Positions 25,485 to 34,130 of a stretch of DNA of 64,000 nt are shown here, piece after piece. The DNA comes from CAZEAN01 sp964510225 (GTDB lineage: Bacteria; Planctomycetota; Planctomycetia; Isosphaerales; Isosphaeraceae). The stretch lies in the NCBI GenBank assembly GCA_964510225.1, contig CAZEAN010000015.1, positions 1-64,000 of the forward strand. The letters are read 5' to 3'. The number at the start of each line of letters is the position of its first letter. Within the stretch, counting starts at the first letter, position 1. The translations under genes were made by a program, and so were the position numbers. The notes below the pieces were generated by a model that worked only from the letters and a program-made list of their open reading frames with translations, was not told where the DNA came from and searched no databases.

Positions 25485-27047
25485 TTACCGAGCAACCGGT
25501 CCCGCGAGATAGTCACGGAGACCTTTCTCTAAAGCTTCAGCATCGATCCCAATTGCATCAACGAGTGCTGATTCTGAACCAGTCCGTAATCGCCCGTCAT
25601 AAGCATCATTCACATAATCAAGCAACCCAGCGCGGTAGATTCCTCGATCTCCATCCATCAGAAAGACGGTCAACGCCATAGCCTGGACATAGTTAAATTG
25701 CGGTTCACTCTCTCCGCGTTGGCCATTGAATTCGAGCCGACCCATCGTGAGGAAGGCGTCGATTGGAATGAACCGATTGAGATTGATGATCTGATCCTGT
25801 GCTGCTTCGAGGCGACGTCCGACCGGGCCACCACATTGGAGTGAACCGTCCGGGAGTCTCCGGACCGTCTCGAAATAGGTCCCAAGCCCCTCGAAGATCC
25901 AAAAGTGGCCACGATTCCGTTGGAACCCGCTCCGTCCCGCCAGCTCAAAGAGCAACTGATGCGAGACCTCATGGTAGAGGGTCGATTCGACTCCGATCTC
26001 GGCGTTCTCGTCCTGGAAGGAGAAGCTTGCGGGCTGCTCTCGGAAGCGAGCGGCATCTTCTTTGGTAACGTAGACGCCTAAGGTCGCCACAATATCGGGG
26101 CCAAGTCTCCGGCTCAGATACTCGTTATACTGTGCTTTGGAACCGAAAAAGATGACTCGATGTCGCTTTCCTGCGGAAGGGCTTGCGGTTGCACTCGGAT
26201 TCCGCTGGAGTCGCGCAAGTTGAAGGCGTTCAGGACCGATCACGTCGGCCATGATGGAGATGAAGAGGTCCCGGAACGCTTCGAGACGCTTACCGAGCGT
26301 GATGGCGTCGGCCAACGGGACATTCGCCTTGATCTGGAAGTGGGGGGTGGTGACACTCCAACCATCGGCGATCCGGCCTTGTCGGAGTGCGTCCGCCTCA
26401 GCGGCGGGGAGCCAACGGAGTCGACTGCTCCCGCGAGACCCTCTTGGTGCTGGTAACAATCCGTCCTCAAGGCGTTCGAGCCACGATTCCGGGACCCAGC
26501 CAAAGGTCGGATGCAAGATTTCCCCCTCTCGGAGGCGGCTCCGTGCGAGTGGAGTCACCCAACCGCCCTCGTGCGGGACAAACCCCAGGAGTCGTCGCGC
26601 CTCGGGATGATCGGGCGATCGCTTCAAGATCCCTCGCAGCGCGGCGTCGGCGACGGCGTATCGCCTTGCCTCGAAGGCGCGGTCGGCGAGATCTTCTAAC
26701 GCATCGACCGAGTCATCAAGGACCTTCTGCGCTTCCAGAGTCAACTGAGGACGCTTGCTTTCATCAGCAGGGACGATCTCTGGAAGGGGGAAGAACCGTC
26801 GAGGACCACGGAGCGGCGGAGGCTCCTCGACGAACGCGCGGACTTGCTCTGCTTCCTCGGTTTTCCCCGCTTTACGGAGTCCAGCCGCAATCGAGCGCAA
26901 TGTCTCAGCTTCAGTGGTGAGAATCTGGAAGCGTTCAGCCTCAAGCGACGTTCCCAGCGATTCCGAGTCGGTCGATTGAGCGTCCGAGAGGTCGGCAGCA
27001 ACGAGGAGGAGGATCGCCAGGGAGCCTCTACCGAGCATTCCGATCAT
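25485..27047 (-). CDS. Exported DUF1570-like protein with an HExxH metalloprotease motif
   Basis: 520 aa. Signal peptide MLGRGSLAILLLVAADLSDA. A helical, TPR-like stretch (residues 30-170; RYAVADAALRGILKRSPDHPEARRLLG) is followed by GWVTP and a C-terminal peptidase-MA-like part: FQIKANVPLADA, VIFFGSKAQYNEYLSRR, ESTLYHEVSHQLLFE (HEVSH = HExxH), HFWIFEGLGTYFE with the third-ligand Glu, and FNYVQAMALTVFLMD. It probably acts in the cell envelope as a zinc peptidase; the substrate is unknown. I placed the start at 27047 because a longer version would run into the divergent gene beginning at 27157. Confidence 0.8.
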   Translation of the reverse strand: MIGMLGRGSLAILLLVAADLSDAQSTDSESLGTSLEAERFQILTTEAETLRSIAAGLRKAGKTEEAEQVRAFVEEPPPLRGPRRFFPLPEIVPADESKRPQLTLEAQKVLDDSVDALEDLADRAFEARRYAVADAALRGILKRSPDHPEARRLLGFVPHEGGWVTPLARSRLREGEILHPTFGWVPESWLERLEDGLLPAPRGSRGSSRLRWLPAAEADALRQGRIADGWSVTTPHFQIKANVPLADAITLGKRLEAFRDLFISIMADVIGPERLQLARLQRNPSATASPSAGKRHRVIFFGSKAQYNEYLSRRLGPDIVATLGVYVTKEDAARFREQPASFSFQDENAEIGVESTLYHEVSHQLLFELAGRSGFQRNRGHFWIFEGLGTYFETVRRLPDGSLQCGGPVGRRLEAAQDQIINLNRFIPIDAFLTMGRLEFNGQRGESEPQFNYVQAMALTVFLMDGDRGIYRAGLLDYVNDAYDGRLRTGSESALVDAIGIDAEALEKGLRDYLAGPVAR

Positions 27048-27156
27048 TTTTTTCGAGCAAGTTCCCAGAATCTCGGCTGGACCGACTCGATCATTCCACC
27101 GACAATGCCGGGCCGTTGTTGGAGTCAGTGCGGGACGATCGGAGGAGGAAGAGCAG

Positions 27157-27678
27157 ATGGCAACTCGATCGATCATGACCGGCGTCCTCGGAGGAGTGGT
27201 CGGGCTTGGGCTCGGATTCTGGTTGGCGGCCGATTCTTCGAAACCCCTTCAAGCGGTGCCGCCTCAAGACGGCTCGGGGGCGATGATCGCGAGCGGCCCA
27301 GTCGCGCGACGGATGGTCCGAGTCGATCAGTTAAACAGTGTCGCCACCTTTCAAGACGCTGTCTATTTCCTCGACTATTCGACGGGGCAACTCCACGCCG
27401 CCGTCCCACAGACCCGAAAGACGATCGGCAAAACCTCGATGCTCGGCGCCTTTGCGACTCGAAACCTTGTTAGCGACTTTCGACCTCCCCAAGGAACAAC
27501 CCCCGAGTTTTTGATGACGGTCGGGGAGGTCGCCGATCCCTCGGGCTGGGCGCCTCTTTTTGTTTACGAATCCGTCACGGGGAAAGTCGGGACCTATCGA
27601 GTCGTCCCCAAAGGCTCAGGACCGGAAGGCGCGCTTCCTCCTCGGTTCGAATTGCTCGAACTCCGTCAACTTCCCTGA
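27157..27678 (+). CDS. Membrane-anchored or exported protein of unknown function
   Basis: 173 aa. One N-terminal hydrophobic segment, IMTGVLGGVVGLGLGFWLAA, is followed by a periplasmic domain with strands VDQLNSVATFQDAVYFLDYSTGQLHAA-like (split here) and VGTYRVVPKG. GGAGGAGGAAG just upstream of the ATG is an extended site. It is divergent from the DUF1570-like gene (109 bp shared control region) and ends 31 bp from the convergent CvpA-like gene. I do not recognise the family. The beta-strand-rich body suggests a small propeller blade pair or sensor-like fold. Confidence 0.75.
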   Translation: MATRSIMTGVLGGVVGLGLGFWLAADSSKPLQAVPPQDGSGAMIASGPVARRMVRVDQLNSVATFQDAVYFLDYSTGQLHAAVPQTRKTIGKTSMLGAFATRNLVSDFRPPQGTTPEFLMTVGEVADPSGWAPLFVYESVTGKVGTYRVVPKGSGPEGALPPRFELLELRQLP

Positions 27679-27709
27679 TCGTTTGACGGAGTTCAGTCCT
27701 GAGCGAGTT

Positions 27710-28498
27710 CTAGAACCCGTTATTTGTAGGAGCCAATCCCGAGGCGGCGCCGGCAGTTCCACCAGGGATTCCGGGGCCATCTCCCCCTTGTCCCCCAGGA
27801 AAGCCCTGGCCGCCTCCGCCTGAATTTGTGGTTTCATCGGAATCGCTGCTGGAATCGGTTCCGCTTCCGCTGGTTGCCTCGCGCCAACCATCACCGACCG
27901 GTCGGGCATCTTCGTGGTCGATCAACCAACGACCTTGCGGATCAAAGACCCGACGGTTGTTGAACTGATCGCTGTAGGGGTCGCTGTACGACTCGTTGTA
28001 GGTCGACATTGAAGTCCCTGTGACGTACTGGAAGAACGCCAAGAACCGGTGATCAAGCCCCATGCCAAAGGGAGGCTTGGTGTCATAGCCCACGACAGTG
28101 AAGGCACGCTTGTGGACCGGTGCGCTGTAGAAGAGCATCAGCATCACCGTGGTCGCGATGGCGGCACCACCGAAGGCGAACGAAAAACGGCCGAGGTGAA
28201 TCAAGAAGTTTGGAAATCGGATCATGGTCGGGGCGAGGTTATCGGTAGCAAGCCGGAGGATCACCAGGGGGACCATAAAAAGGAGAGCCAAACAGAAGAG
28301 ATCGGCCCAGGGCTTTGACCAATCACCAGCCTTCTCGGTCATCAGCGCGGCGACCGGTTCGTAGAAGTTGAAGGCGACAAAGCTCGCAAACAAGATGTTG
28401 AAGAACATCAAGGCCGATCCCCAGAGCCCCTCGGTCGCAAGGGTGTAGGTTAACCCGAAGAGGATCACTGCAAGCCCGAGATCTACTGCAATTTCCAT
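27710..28498 (-). CDS. CvpA-like integral membrane protein
   Basis: 262 aa. Four hydrophobic segments in the first 145 aa: IAVDLGLAVILFGLTYTLA, SALMFFNILFASFVAFNFY, DLFCLALLFMVPLVILRLA and FGGAAIATTVMLMLFYSA, as in CvpA/colicin V production proteins. The soluble tail ends in a low-complexity Gly/Ser/Asp run (SGSGTDSSSDSDE, GGGGQGFPGGQGG). CvpA proteins affect membrane stress and septation in other bacteria; the role here is unknown. It follows the GspE-like gene by 43 bp on the same strand, so it is the third gene of a pilT operon. Confidence 0.72.
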   Translation of the reverse strand: MEIAVDLGLAVILFGLTYTLATEGLWGSALMFFNILFASFVAFNFYEPVAALMTEKAGDWSKPWADLFCLALLFMVPLVILRLATDNLAPTMIRFPNFLIHLGRFSFAFGGAAIATTVMLMLFYSAPVHKRAFTVVGYDTKPPFGMGLDHRFLAFFQYVTGTSMSTYNESYSDPYSDQFNNRRVFDPQGRWLIDHEDARPVGDGWREATSGSGTDSSSDSDETTNSGGGGQGFPGGQGGDGPGIPGGTAGAASGLAPTNNGF

Positions 28499-28541
28499 CG
28501 GATCAACCCTCTCGCTCGATGGTGTTGTTGGTCTGGGAAGG

Positions 28542-30332
28542 TCACTTCATCACCCGCATCAATTCTTCCACCGACGTCCGCCCTTGAATTACTTGCCGGA
28601 GGCCGTCTTCGGTCAAGTAGATCATCCCGTTCTTCCGTGCTTCGTTCTTGATCGCCTTGGGTGACGGATTATCACGGATCAAATCGCGGATCGGCTCGTT
28701 GATTTCGAGGAGTTCGAAGATCCCGGTCCGCCCGATGTAGCCGGTACCACCGCAGACGGGGCAGACTTCCTCCGGATCTTTCGGAGGTCGATAAAACACA
28801 TCAATCTTATCTTTGGGCAAGTTTGCTTTTTTGAGGAACTCGTCCTTCGGTTTGTATGGTTCTTTGCAGGCCTCACAGAGGAGCCGAACCAACCGCTGAT
28901 TCACCACGGCGGTTAGCGCCGAGCTGATGATTGATTGCTCAAGGCCGAGTTCGAGGAGCCGGGCAATCGCAGCGACACTCTCGTTCGCGTTCAAACTAGT
29001 AAATGTCAGGTGACCGCTTGTGGCCGCCTGGGCGAGAATCTCTCCCGATTCCTTGTCCGGAAGCGTGCCAGCGACCATCACGTCCGGGTCCTGCCGCAAC
29101 ACAGAACGTAAGGACTGGGAGAAGACCTGCCCCGCCTTGGTGTTCACTTCGGTCTGATTGACGTTCTCAATCGTGTACTCGACCGGATCTTCAACGGTGA
29201 TGATATTCCGTTGGAAGCGGTCGATCTCTCGGAGGCAAGCATAAAGCGTGCTCGTTTTCCCACCGCTGGGAGGACTACAGCAAACAATCATCCCCTCAGT
29301 CTGTTCGGTAAGTTCTCGGAGCCGTTCAACCATCTTCGGTCGCATTCCGAGTTCGTCGATCTTGTTAACCTGGGCGGCTTTGTCCAGGATCCGCATCATC
29401 AGTTTTTCGCCGGCTTTCGTCCCCGACGTATGGACGCGGAAATCGATCTCTCGCCCTTCCATCTTGGTCGCAAAGACACCATCCTGGGGTTTTCTTCGCT
29501 CTTTCGGATCGAGACCACTCAACAATTTGTAGATTCCGATGACGAGATCGCCGTCAGCGCGCTCGAACGGCTCAGCCGCGTTCATCATCCCATCGATCCG
29601 ATAGCGGACCGCAATCTCCTGCTTCACCGGCTCCATCAGGACGTCGGTTGTCCGTCGTGAAATCGCGTCGTAGACCAACTCTTTGGCCGAGTAGAACTCG
29701 TCGGAGTCTTGAACTGCTTGATATTGATCCACATCGATTTTGCCTTCCTCAGCGCGGAAGACAAAACTGATCGGGATCTCGTTTCGCTGGAACTCTTCGG
29801 CCTCTTTGTTAAAAATCTTCTTGCCAAACATCCCATTGATGACTTCGCCGAAGTGATACGGAGTCAACACTTTGAGTTGATCATCAACGGTCTGGTTCCG
29901 AACATTCACATAGATCAGAGTAGGCGCCAGGAGGCCCAGGAGGAGAAGCAAGATCCCCGCGATATAGACAGGGACAATCAAGACGAGGATGAGCCCCGCA
30001 ACCCCGCCGCCGAAGACGATGGAGTTCCAGAGTGCGAACCTCTTGTTTTCCAGATCCTTGGTGTCCTCGTTCACCCAATCGACGATCTTGACCCAGGCCA
30101 AATAGATCAAGATGACCGGGATGAACTTGAAGAGGTTCAGATAAAAGCCATCGCCCCGAAGTTCATCCATCAACGCCGATTGACCGAAGAGCAACAACCA
30201 AGACATTGAGGCGTCCGAAACCGATCCTAGGCTCGAGACGAGGGCGGAAGGAGGATCAGCCGCCTCCGCTTCCAGGGGGATTCCGAGGAATCCTAGAGCA
30301 AAGGCGACCAAGACGAAGCGCAGACGGATCAT
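28542..30332 (-). CDS. Membrane-anchored GspE/PilB-like ATPase with altered catalytic motifs
   Basis: 596 aa. A signal-like N-terminus (RLRFVLVAFALGFLG) and further hydrophobic segments (FKFIPVILIYLAWVK; SIVFGGGVAGLILVLIVPVYIAGILLLL-type stretch) precede a GspE/PilB ATPase domain from about residue 200. The fold is clear (IITVEDPVEYTIENVNQTEV; RLVRLLCEACKEPY; CPVCGGTGYIGRTGIFELL with paired cysteines). However, Walker A reads SPPSGGKTST instead of GPTGSGKTTT, Walker B reads DPDVMVAGTLPD instead of DPDIIMVGEIRD (catalytic Glu to Thr), and the His box reads SLNANE instead of TLHTND. Canonical family members are soluble. ATG 30332 is chosen for GGAG 13 nt upstream and a clean signal sequence. 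It follows pilT by 73 bp. Confidence 0.88.
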   Translation of the reverse strand: MIRLRFVLVAFALGFLGIPLEAEAADPPSALVSSLGSVSDASMSWLLLFGQSALMDELRGDGFYLNLFKFIPVILIYLAWVKIVDWVNEDTKDLENKRFALWNSIVFGGGVAGLILVLIVPVYIAGILLLLLGLLAPTLIYVNVRNQTVDDQLKVLTPYHFGEVINGMFGKKIFNKEAEEFQRNEIPISFVFRAEEGKIDVDQYQAVQDSDEFYSAKELVYDAISRRTTDVLMEPVKQEIAVRYRIDGMMNAAEPFERADGDLVIGIYKLLSGLDPKERRKPQDGVFATKMEGREIDFRVHTSGTKAGEKLMMRILDKAAQVNKIDELGMRPKMVERLRELTEQTEGMIVCCSPPSGGKTSTLYACLREIDRFQRNIITVEDPVEYTIENVNQTEVNTKAGQVFSQSLRSVLRQDPDVMVAGTLPDKESGEILAQAATSGHLTFTSLNANESVAAIARLLELGLEQSIISSALTAVVNQRLVRLLCEACKEPYKPKDEFLKKANLPKDKIDVFYRPPKDPEEVCPVCGGTGYIGRTGIFELLEINEPIRDLIRDNPSPKAIKNEARKNGMIYLTEDGLRQVIQGRTSVEELMRVMK

Positions 30333-30405
30333 CGGCGAAGGCTCCAGAGATGGCAGAAGGCCGGCAGTCGTCGGAGGGAATCGGCTCAAGTCGTCGAGAG
30401 CGTCG

Positions 30406-31566
30406 TTACAAGATACCCGGTTGGGCGATGTTAATGCCCTTCAAGGCCATCTTCAACGACTCGGGGCTCGGAGCGACTTCAAACGCCGTGGCACGCTCGA
30501 TCTTTTCCGACTGCACCAATTGCTTCAGGCTCTCGGTGAAGTCTTGCATTCCTTCTTCCTTACCCATCCGGATCGCATCGGCGAGCTTGTTGTCGTCCTC
30601 GTTCAAAATCAGCTTACGGACCGTCGGGTTGGTCCGCATGATCTCGCAAGTCGGGATCCGGGTCTGGCCGGTCGCTGCAAGTTCCTTGGTGGTCCGAAGG
30701 AGCTTCTGGGCGATGATTGCCTTGAAGTTGAATGCCATCGACTGCCGGAGCGCCGGGTGCATGTCACGTGGAAAGAGGTCGAGGATCCGTCCGATCGTTG
30801 AGGGGGCTCCCGACGCGTGAATCGTCCCGAAGACTAAGTGCCCCGTCTCGGCCGCGTGCATCGCAGCGCTAAAGGTGTCTCGGTCACGCATCTCACCGAC
30901 CAAGATGATATCCGGATCCTGCCGGACCGCGTGTTTCAAGGCCGTATCCCAGTCAATCACATCGATCCCAACTTCGCGCTGGTGAACGATCGATTTCTTG
31001 TCTTGGAACGTAAATTCGATGGGGTCTTCAATCGTAACAATATTACATCGCTCACGCTGATTCACATACTCAAGCATCGAGGCAATCGTTGTCGACTTCC
31101 CTGATCCCGTAACACCGGCAAGGATCACGATCCCTTGGTCGTGGCTCGCGATTTCGCCGAGCACTGGCGGGAGGCCGAGTCCCTCGAAGTCTGGGACTGA
31201 GTTATTCACTCGACGAGCGACTAAGCTCAAGCGGCCGCGCTGTTTGAAGAGATTGACCCGGAACCGCGTTTCCTTGCCATCGGGGTCAAACACGATGTGG
31301 GCAAAGTCGATCCCGCCTGTGTCCTCAAGGATTTGTTTATGGTTGGGGCTTAGGAGCGGGAACATCAACCGTTCCATATCAGCGCTCGAGAGAGGCGGCA
31401 ACTGCATCTGGCGGAGGACCCCCGCGAGTCGCATTGCCGGTGCCAGACCGACCTTCAAGTGGAGGTCGGAGCCCTTGTGCTTCATCACCATCCGGAACAG
31501 CTTGTTGGCTTCCGGCTCACTCGGGGAGACGGGTTCGAGAGTCGAGGCTTCCACTCCGGTGGCCAT
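30406..31566 (-). CDS. pilT: PilT-type retraction ATPase
   Basis: 386 aa. Hexameric ATPase that powers pilus retraction in type IV pili. All signatures are intact: GVTGSGKSTTIASML (Walker A), VTIEDPIEFTFQDKKS (Asp box), RQDPDIILVGEMRD (Walker B with catalytic Glu), HLVFGTIHASGAPSTI (His box). The N-terminal PAS-like half begins LFRMVMKHKGSDLHLKVG. GGAGAG lies 8 nt before the ATG. It leads an operon with the GspE-like and CvpA-like genes. No pilin or PilC/PilD gene is in the window. Confidence 0.93.
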   Translation of the reverse strand: MATGVEASTLEPVSPSEPEANKLFRMVMKHKGSDLHLKVGLAPAMRLAGVLRQMQLPPLSSADMERLMFPLLSPNHKQILEDTGGIDFAHIVFDPDGKETRFRVNLFKQRGRLSLVARRVNNSVPDFEGLGLPPVLGEIASHDQGIVILAGVTGSGKSTTIASMLEYVNQRERCNIVTIEDPIEFTFQDKKSIVHQREVGIDVIDWDTALKHAVRQDPDIILVGEMRDRDTFSAAMHAAETGHLVFGTIHASGAPSTIGRILDLFPRDMHPALRQSMAFNFKAIIAQKLLRTTKELAATGQTRIPTCEIMRTNPTVRKLILNEDDNKLADAIRMGKEEGMQDFTESLKQLVQSEKIERATAFEVAPSPESLKMALKGINIAQPGIL

Positions 31567-31882
31567 TGGTGGTTCTCTCCGCGATTCGGAAGCGGTATCA
31601 GTTTGCTACGGCTTTGACGAAAATCCCTCGCATTCTAGCGGTTTGCGTCGATTCTCGCCAAGGGTATACCTCTCCTTGGATTTTCTTGCAGGTATTCCGT
31701 CCTCTTCCAGCGTTTCAGACGGATTCTGTCACACAGCCGAAACCTGGTGCTCTGGTATTTGTCAACGCCTCGGTTGGCGTCAAGCGTAACCCGCGATCTG
31801 TTCAACACTGAACGTCTTCCGGGGGACCAGTCCCGGGGCTGGCTTCGGTGAAACCTACGACTACCTTGTGACTCCCTTCGGG
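31567..31882. other. Intergenic region upstream of pilT
   Basis: 316 bp between pilT and the damaged membrane-protein gene. It contains a small hairpin (ACGCC-TCGGTT-GGCGT around 31764) but no clear promoter boxes or gene. Confidence 0.4.
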
Positions 31883-32344
31883 CTAAAAAACATTAAACGA
31901 CTGCTTCAGAACTGATCTGTCGAATGGTTGTTTGGCTTGCTGATAAGTCCACCAAGGAGATCGCCGAGCACAGAACCCACGATTCCACCCGGGAAGGGAC
32001 CAACCCCAGCACCACCGAAAAAGGCTAAACATCTGCAAACCGACATTCGCCTGGAAGTGGTTGAGCAAAAACACAAGCGGAAATGGAATCGACATAAACC
32101 CGACCATCGCTCCTAAGGCTCCACTAAACCCCCGAAGACGCTTGTGTAGCCAAGTCCGTTTCCGAGCGCCTTGCTTGCGCTTGAGTACAACGCGACCGAC
32201 ACTCATGCCCGCAAAGAAACCAAGCCCGAGTCCAATCAAGATGTGGACTGGGAAAAGCCAGAAAAGCCAATCTTCCTCTGTGCTAAAGAGAAACGTAAAA
32301 GCAACACCTCCCGCAACGAAAAAACCCGCACCGGCTCCTAACAT
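31883..32344 (-). CDS. Small membrane protein, probably frame-broken near its C-terminus
   Basis: 153 aa as read. Hydrophobic glycine-rich helices (MLGAGAGFFVAGGVAFTFLF; FPVHILIGLGLGFFAGMSVG; GALGAMVGFMSIPFPLVFLL) are separated by a basic loop VVLKRKQGARKRTW. After about residue 120 the reading becomes RWCWGWSLPGWNRGFCARR, which is not protein-like. The next frame (+1) gives FFGGAGVGPFPGGIVG, SVLGDLLGGLIS and ends in a stop at 31906-31908, which fits the glycine-rich style far better. A one-base error near 32025 is likely. The 5' end abuts the N gap, so the true start may be missing. Confidence 0.45.
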   Translation of the reverse strand: MLGAGAGFFVAGGVAFTFLFSTEEDWLFWLFPVHILIGLGLGFFAGMSVGRVVLKRKQGARKRTWLHKRLRGFSGALGAMVGFMSIPFPLVFLLNHFQANVGLQMFSLFRWCWGWSLPGWNRGFCARRSPWWTYQQAKQPFDRSVLKQSFNVF

Positions 32345-32511
32345 ACCGAAGCGGGAGTNNNNNNNNNNTTATTTGATATATTATTCATTATTATTATTTA
32401 ATAATGTTATATTTTTATTTTTAAAATCAACTCCTCCCCAATCTAAAAACCCCGCACGGGCTCCAAATTTACCTATGCGGGTGTCTATCTCCTTTCGACT
32501 CCCGCTTCGGC
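32320..32511. other. Assembly gap (10 N at 32359-32368) and corrupted flanking sequence
   Basis: The N run is followed by about 75 bp of almost pure A+T (TTATTTGATATATTATTCAT and more), unlike anything else here. Past it, 32441-32482 repeats the sequence before the gap (32300-32358) with many mismatches. On the minus strand one side reads SRFGMLGAGAGF and the other TRIGKFGARAGF. ACTCCCGCTTCGG at 32498-32510 is also the reverse complement of the sequence just before the gap. This looks like an unresolved contig overlap with a low-quality end, not biology. Confidence 0.8.
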
Positions 32512-32947
32512 GCTGGTGCTTCTGCTTGGAATGATTGAAAGTTAGCGGTGGGGGTGCGAAACGCCTGGGTCATGGTGATTGCGTCTTCAACCATCGCACC
32601 ACGGTGATGCATTGGTAGGAAGTAACCAGGACTTCTCGAAAAAGCGAGGTGCCCGTGCTTTGATTCGATCATCCAGCCCGGCCATCGCAAGAGGGTCTCC
32701 ATCACAAGCGTTGAGAAGTGATCAGCTACTGCTTGATGATCTCCTTCTTCAATCACCACCGTGTAGCGCCTTTCAAAGTCCTTGACCAACCGTGCCATAG
32801 CAGGATCATTGTGTTGTGACGTATCAAACGAGAGCTTCGGTACGAGGCGGTTAGAGGATCGCTCATGTACGAAATCTTGAAAGTTCTCGCCAGAACGAAC
32901 GGAAGCCGATAGGAAGTGATTGCAGCGTCCGTATCGTTATGACTCAA
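32469..32947 (-). pseudogene. Protein of unknown function, broken by a frameshift
   Basis: Two frames together make one protein. A TTG at 32945-32947, overlapping the P460 stop (TTGA), gives MSHNDTDAAITSYRLPFVLA. From about 32885 the sequence continues in another frame as NFQDFVHERSSNRLVPKLSF, then DTSQHNDPAMARLVKDFERR, YTVVIEEGDH and SPGYFLPMHHRGAMVEDAI. The second frame is open back to a TAA at 32937-32939 but has no start before an internal Met at 32798. A single base gained or lost near 32880-32890 joins them. The 3' end runs into the corrupted gap sequence. It is either a sequencing error or a true lesion. I do not recognise the family. Confidence 0.55.
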
Positions 32948-33582
32948 GGAAGTTGAGACGGATCGTAGTCCGAACGGATCGTGCCGTGACGCTCTGCAGC
33001 TTCGAAGAGTGTCGGATAGAACTGAACGAAGGTGTTCTCGACGGCGGCTTTCTCACGGTGGCAAGAGTAGCACGAAGCCGTGGAAGGTAAGGCAGAAGCT
33101 GATTCCAAGAGCCCAGCGGAACCATCGAAGGAGTAGTAAGCCCAACCAGCATCCTGGAAGCGTTTCTGATCCTTGACGGCAGCTTCGAGCGCCAGCAGTC
33201 GGCCTTGTGTCCGACCACCTCGATTGATCGAAGTATTCTCCTGAGCCTCCCGGACTTCGAGAATGAACATCGTTCGATTCGGCCAGTTGCCGGTTTCAAG
33301 GAAGGATCGGTAGGCATCCCGTGTGACGAAGACGTTGTCGAAGCGGGGCTCACTGGTCGAAGCATTGACGTCGGGGTTGTAGGTCATCCCCAGACCGCTC
33401 GTGACAAAGACCCACTCACGGTAGTCGTCCGGTCGCTCGAGCTTACCGTCCTCGGCAAAGTGGGGCGGTGTTCCTTTGAGCTTCTCGTCGGTAGTTGGCT
33501 TCCCTAACGGCCCCGCCCTCAGAACAGATCCACCGAGGAGTAGCAAGATCCCGAGGGATAACAGAGAGATTGGTCTCAACAT
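32944..33582 (-). CDS. Cytochrome P460-family exported protein
   Basis: 212 aa. Signal peptide MLRPISLLSLGILLLLGGS. The mature part has PDDYREWVFVTSGLGMTYNP, a central domain with MFILEVREAQENTSINRGG, and the heme motif CYSCH near residue 180, followed by NTFVQFYPTL. These are marks of the P460 family, mono-heme proteins in which the heme is also cross-linked and which oxidise hydroxylamine or bind NO in relatives. Periplasmic. ATG 33582 has GGAGG 8 nt upstream, so the longer open frame to 33726 is rejected. Confidence 0.85.
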   Translation of the reverse strand: MLRPISLLSLGILLLLGGSVLRAGPLGKPTTDEKLKGTPPHFAEDGKLERPDDYREWVFVTSGLGMTYNPDVNASTSEPRFDNVFVTRDAYRSFLETGNWPNRTMFILEVREAQENTSINRGGRTQGRLLALEAAVKDQKRFQDAGWAYYSFDGSAGLLESASALPSTASCYSCHREKAAVENTFVQFYPTLFEAAERHGTIRSDYDPSQLP

Positions 33583-33808
33583 CAAAGAGGCCTCCGGAGA
33601 CCGAGACAAGAGGATACCAAGGTAGAGACTGATTGTCGGGCTCGCCCCAGCGTCATCATAACAACTCGTGCATAATAACTCGCAAGTCATCCTGGTACGA
33701 CGGATCGACCAGACTCTCAGGCTCATATCGTCAAGGACAGATCAACAACACCAGGCTATTATGGCGACGGTGAAGTCTCAATTGAGAGGCTCGAATCATC
33801 CTGATTGG

Positions 33809-34078
33809 TCAGGGAATTGCCATACACAAGAACCCGATTACGAACGCAAGAGACTGCAGAACAACCCACGTTCGTCCTGACAATCCGAAATATCGTTTCT
33901 CAGGTGGTCGTCTCCAGAGCCAGATCCCGAGGCCGGTCAAACTAACCTCAAGCGGTCCCAGAATCCCAACGATCAAGAGGAGCTCATCGAGTCGCTCCGG
34001 GGGATACTGAATCCCGAGCATCGTCATGACACCCACAGAGGCGGCTGGGAGCAGTTGGGGCGCCTGGATTGTGGTCAT
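33809..34078 (-). CDS. Small two-helix membrane protein
   Basis: 89 aa. Two hydrophobic segments, ELLLIVGILGPLEVSLTGLG and TWVVLQSLAFVIGFLCMAIP, are joined by a short basic loop (WLWRRPPEKRYFG). It lies 52 bp downstream of hisF on the same strand. The in-frame region upstream of MTTIQAPQ overlaps hisF and is not protein-like, so the ATG at 34078 is the likely start although its ribosome-binding site is weak. Function unknown. Confidence 0.6.
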   Translation of the reverse strand: MTTIQAPQLLPAASVGVMTMLGIQYPPERLDELLLIVGILGPLEVSLTGLGIWLWRRPPEKRYFGLSGRTWVVLQSLAFVIGFLCMAIP

Positions 34079-34130
34079 CTCAAGCTGCACCCGTCGCTCT
34101 CTGATGCTCTGGGAACCGCCCTCGGAATCG

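Noticed and set aside
32369..32445. A+T-rich island as a mobile or phage insertion
   Set aside because: It directly follows an N gap and leads into an error-laden duplicate of the flank, so an assembly artefact is far more likely.
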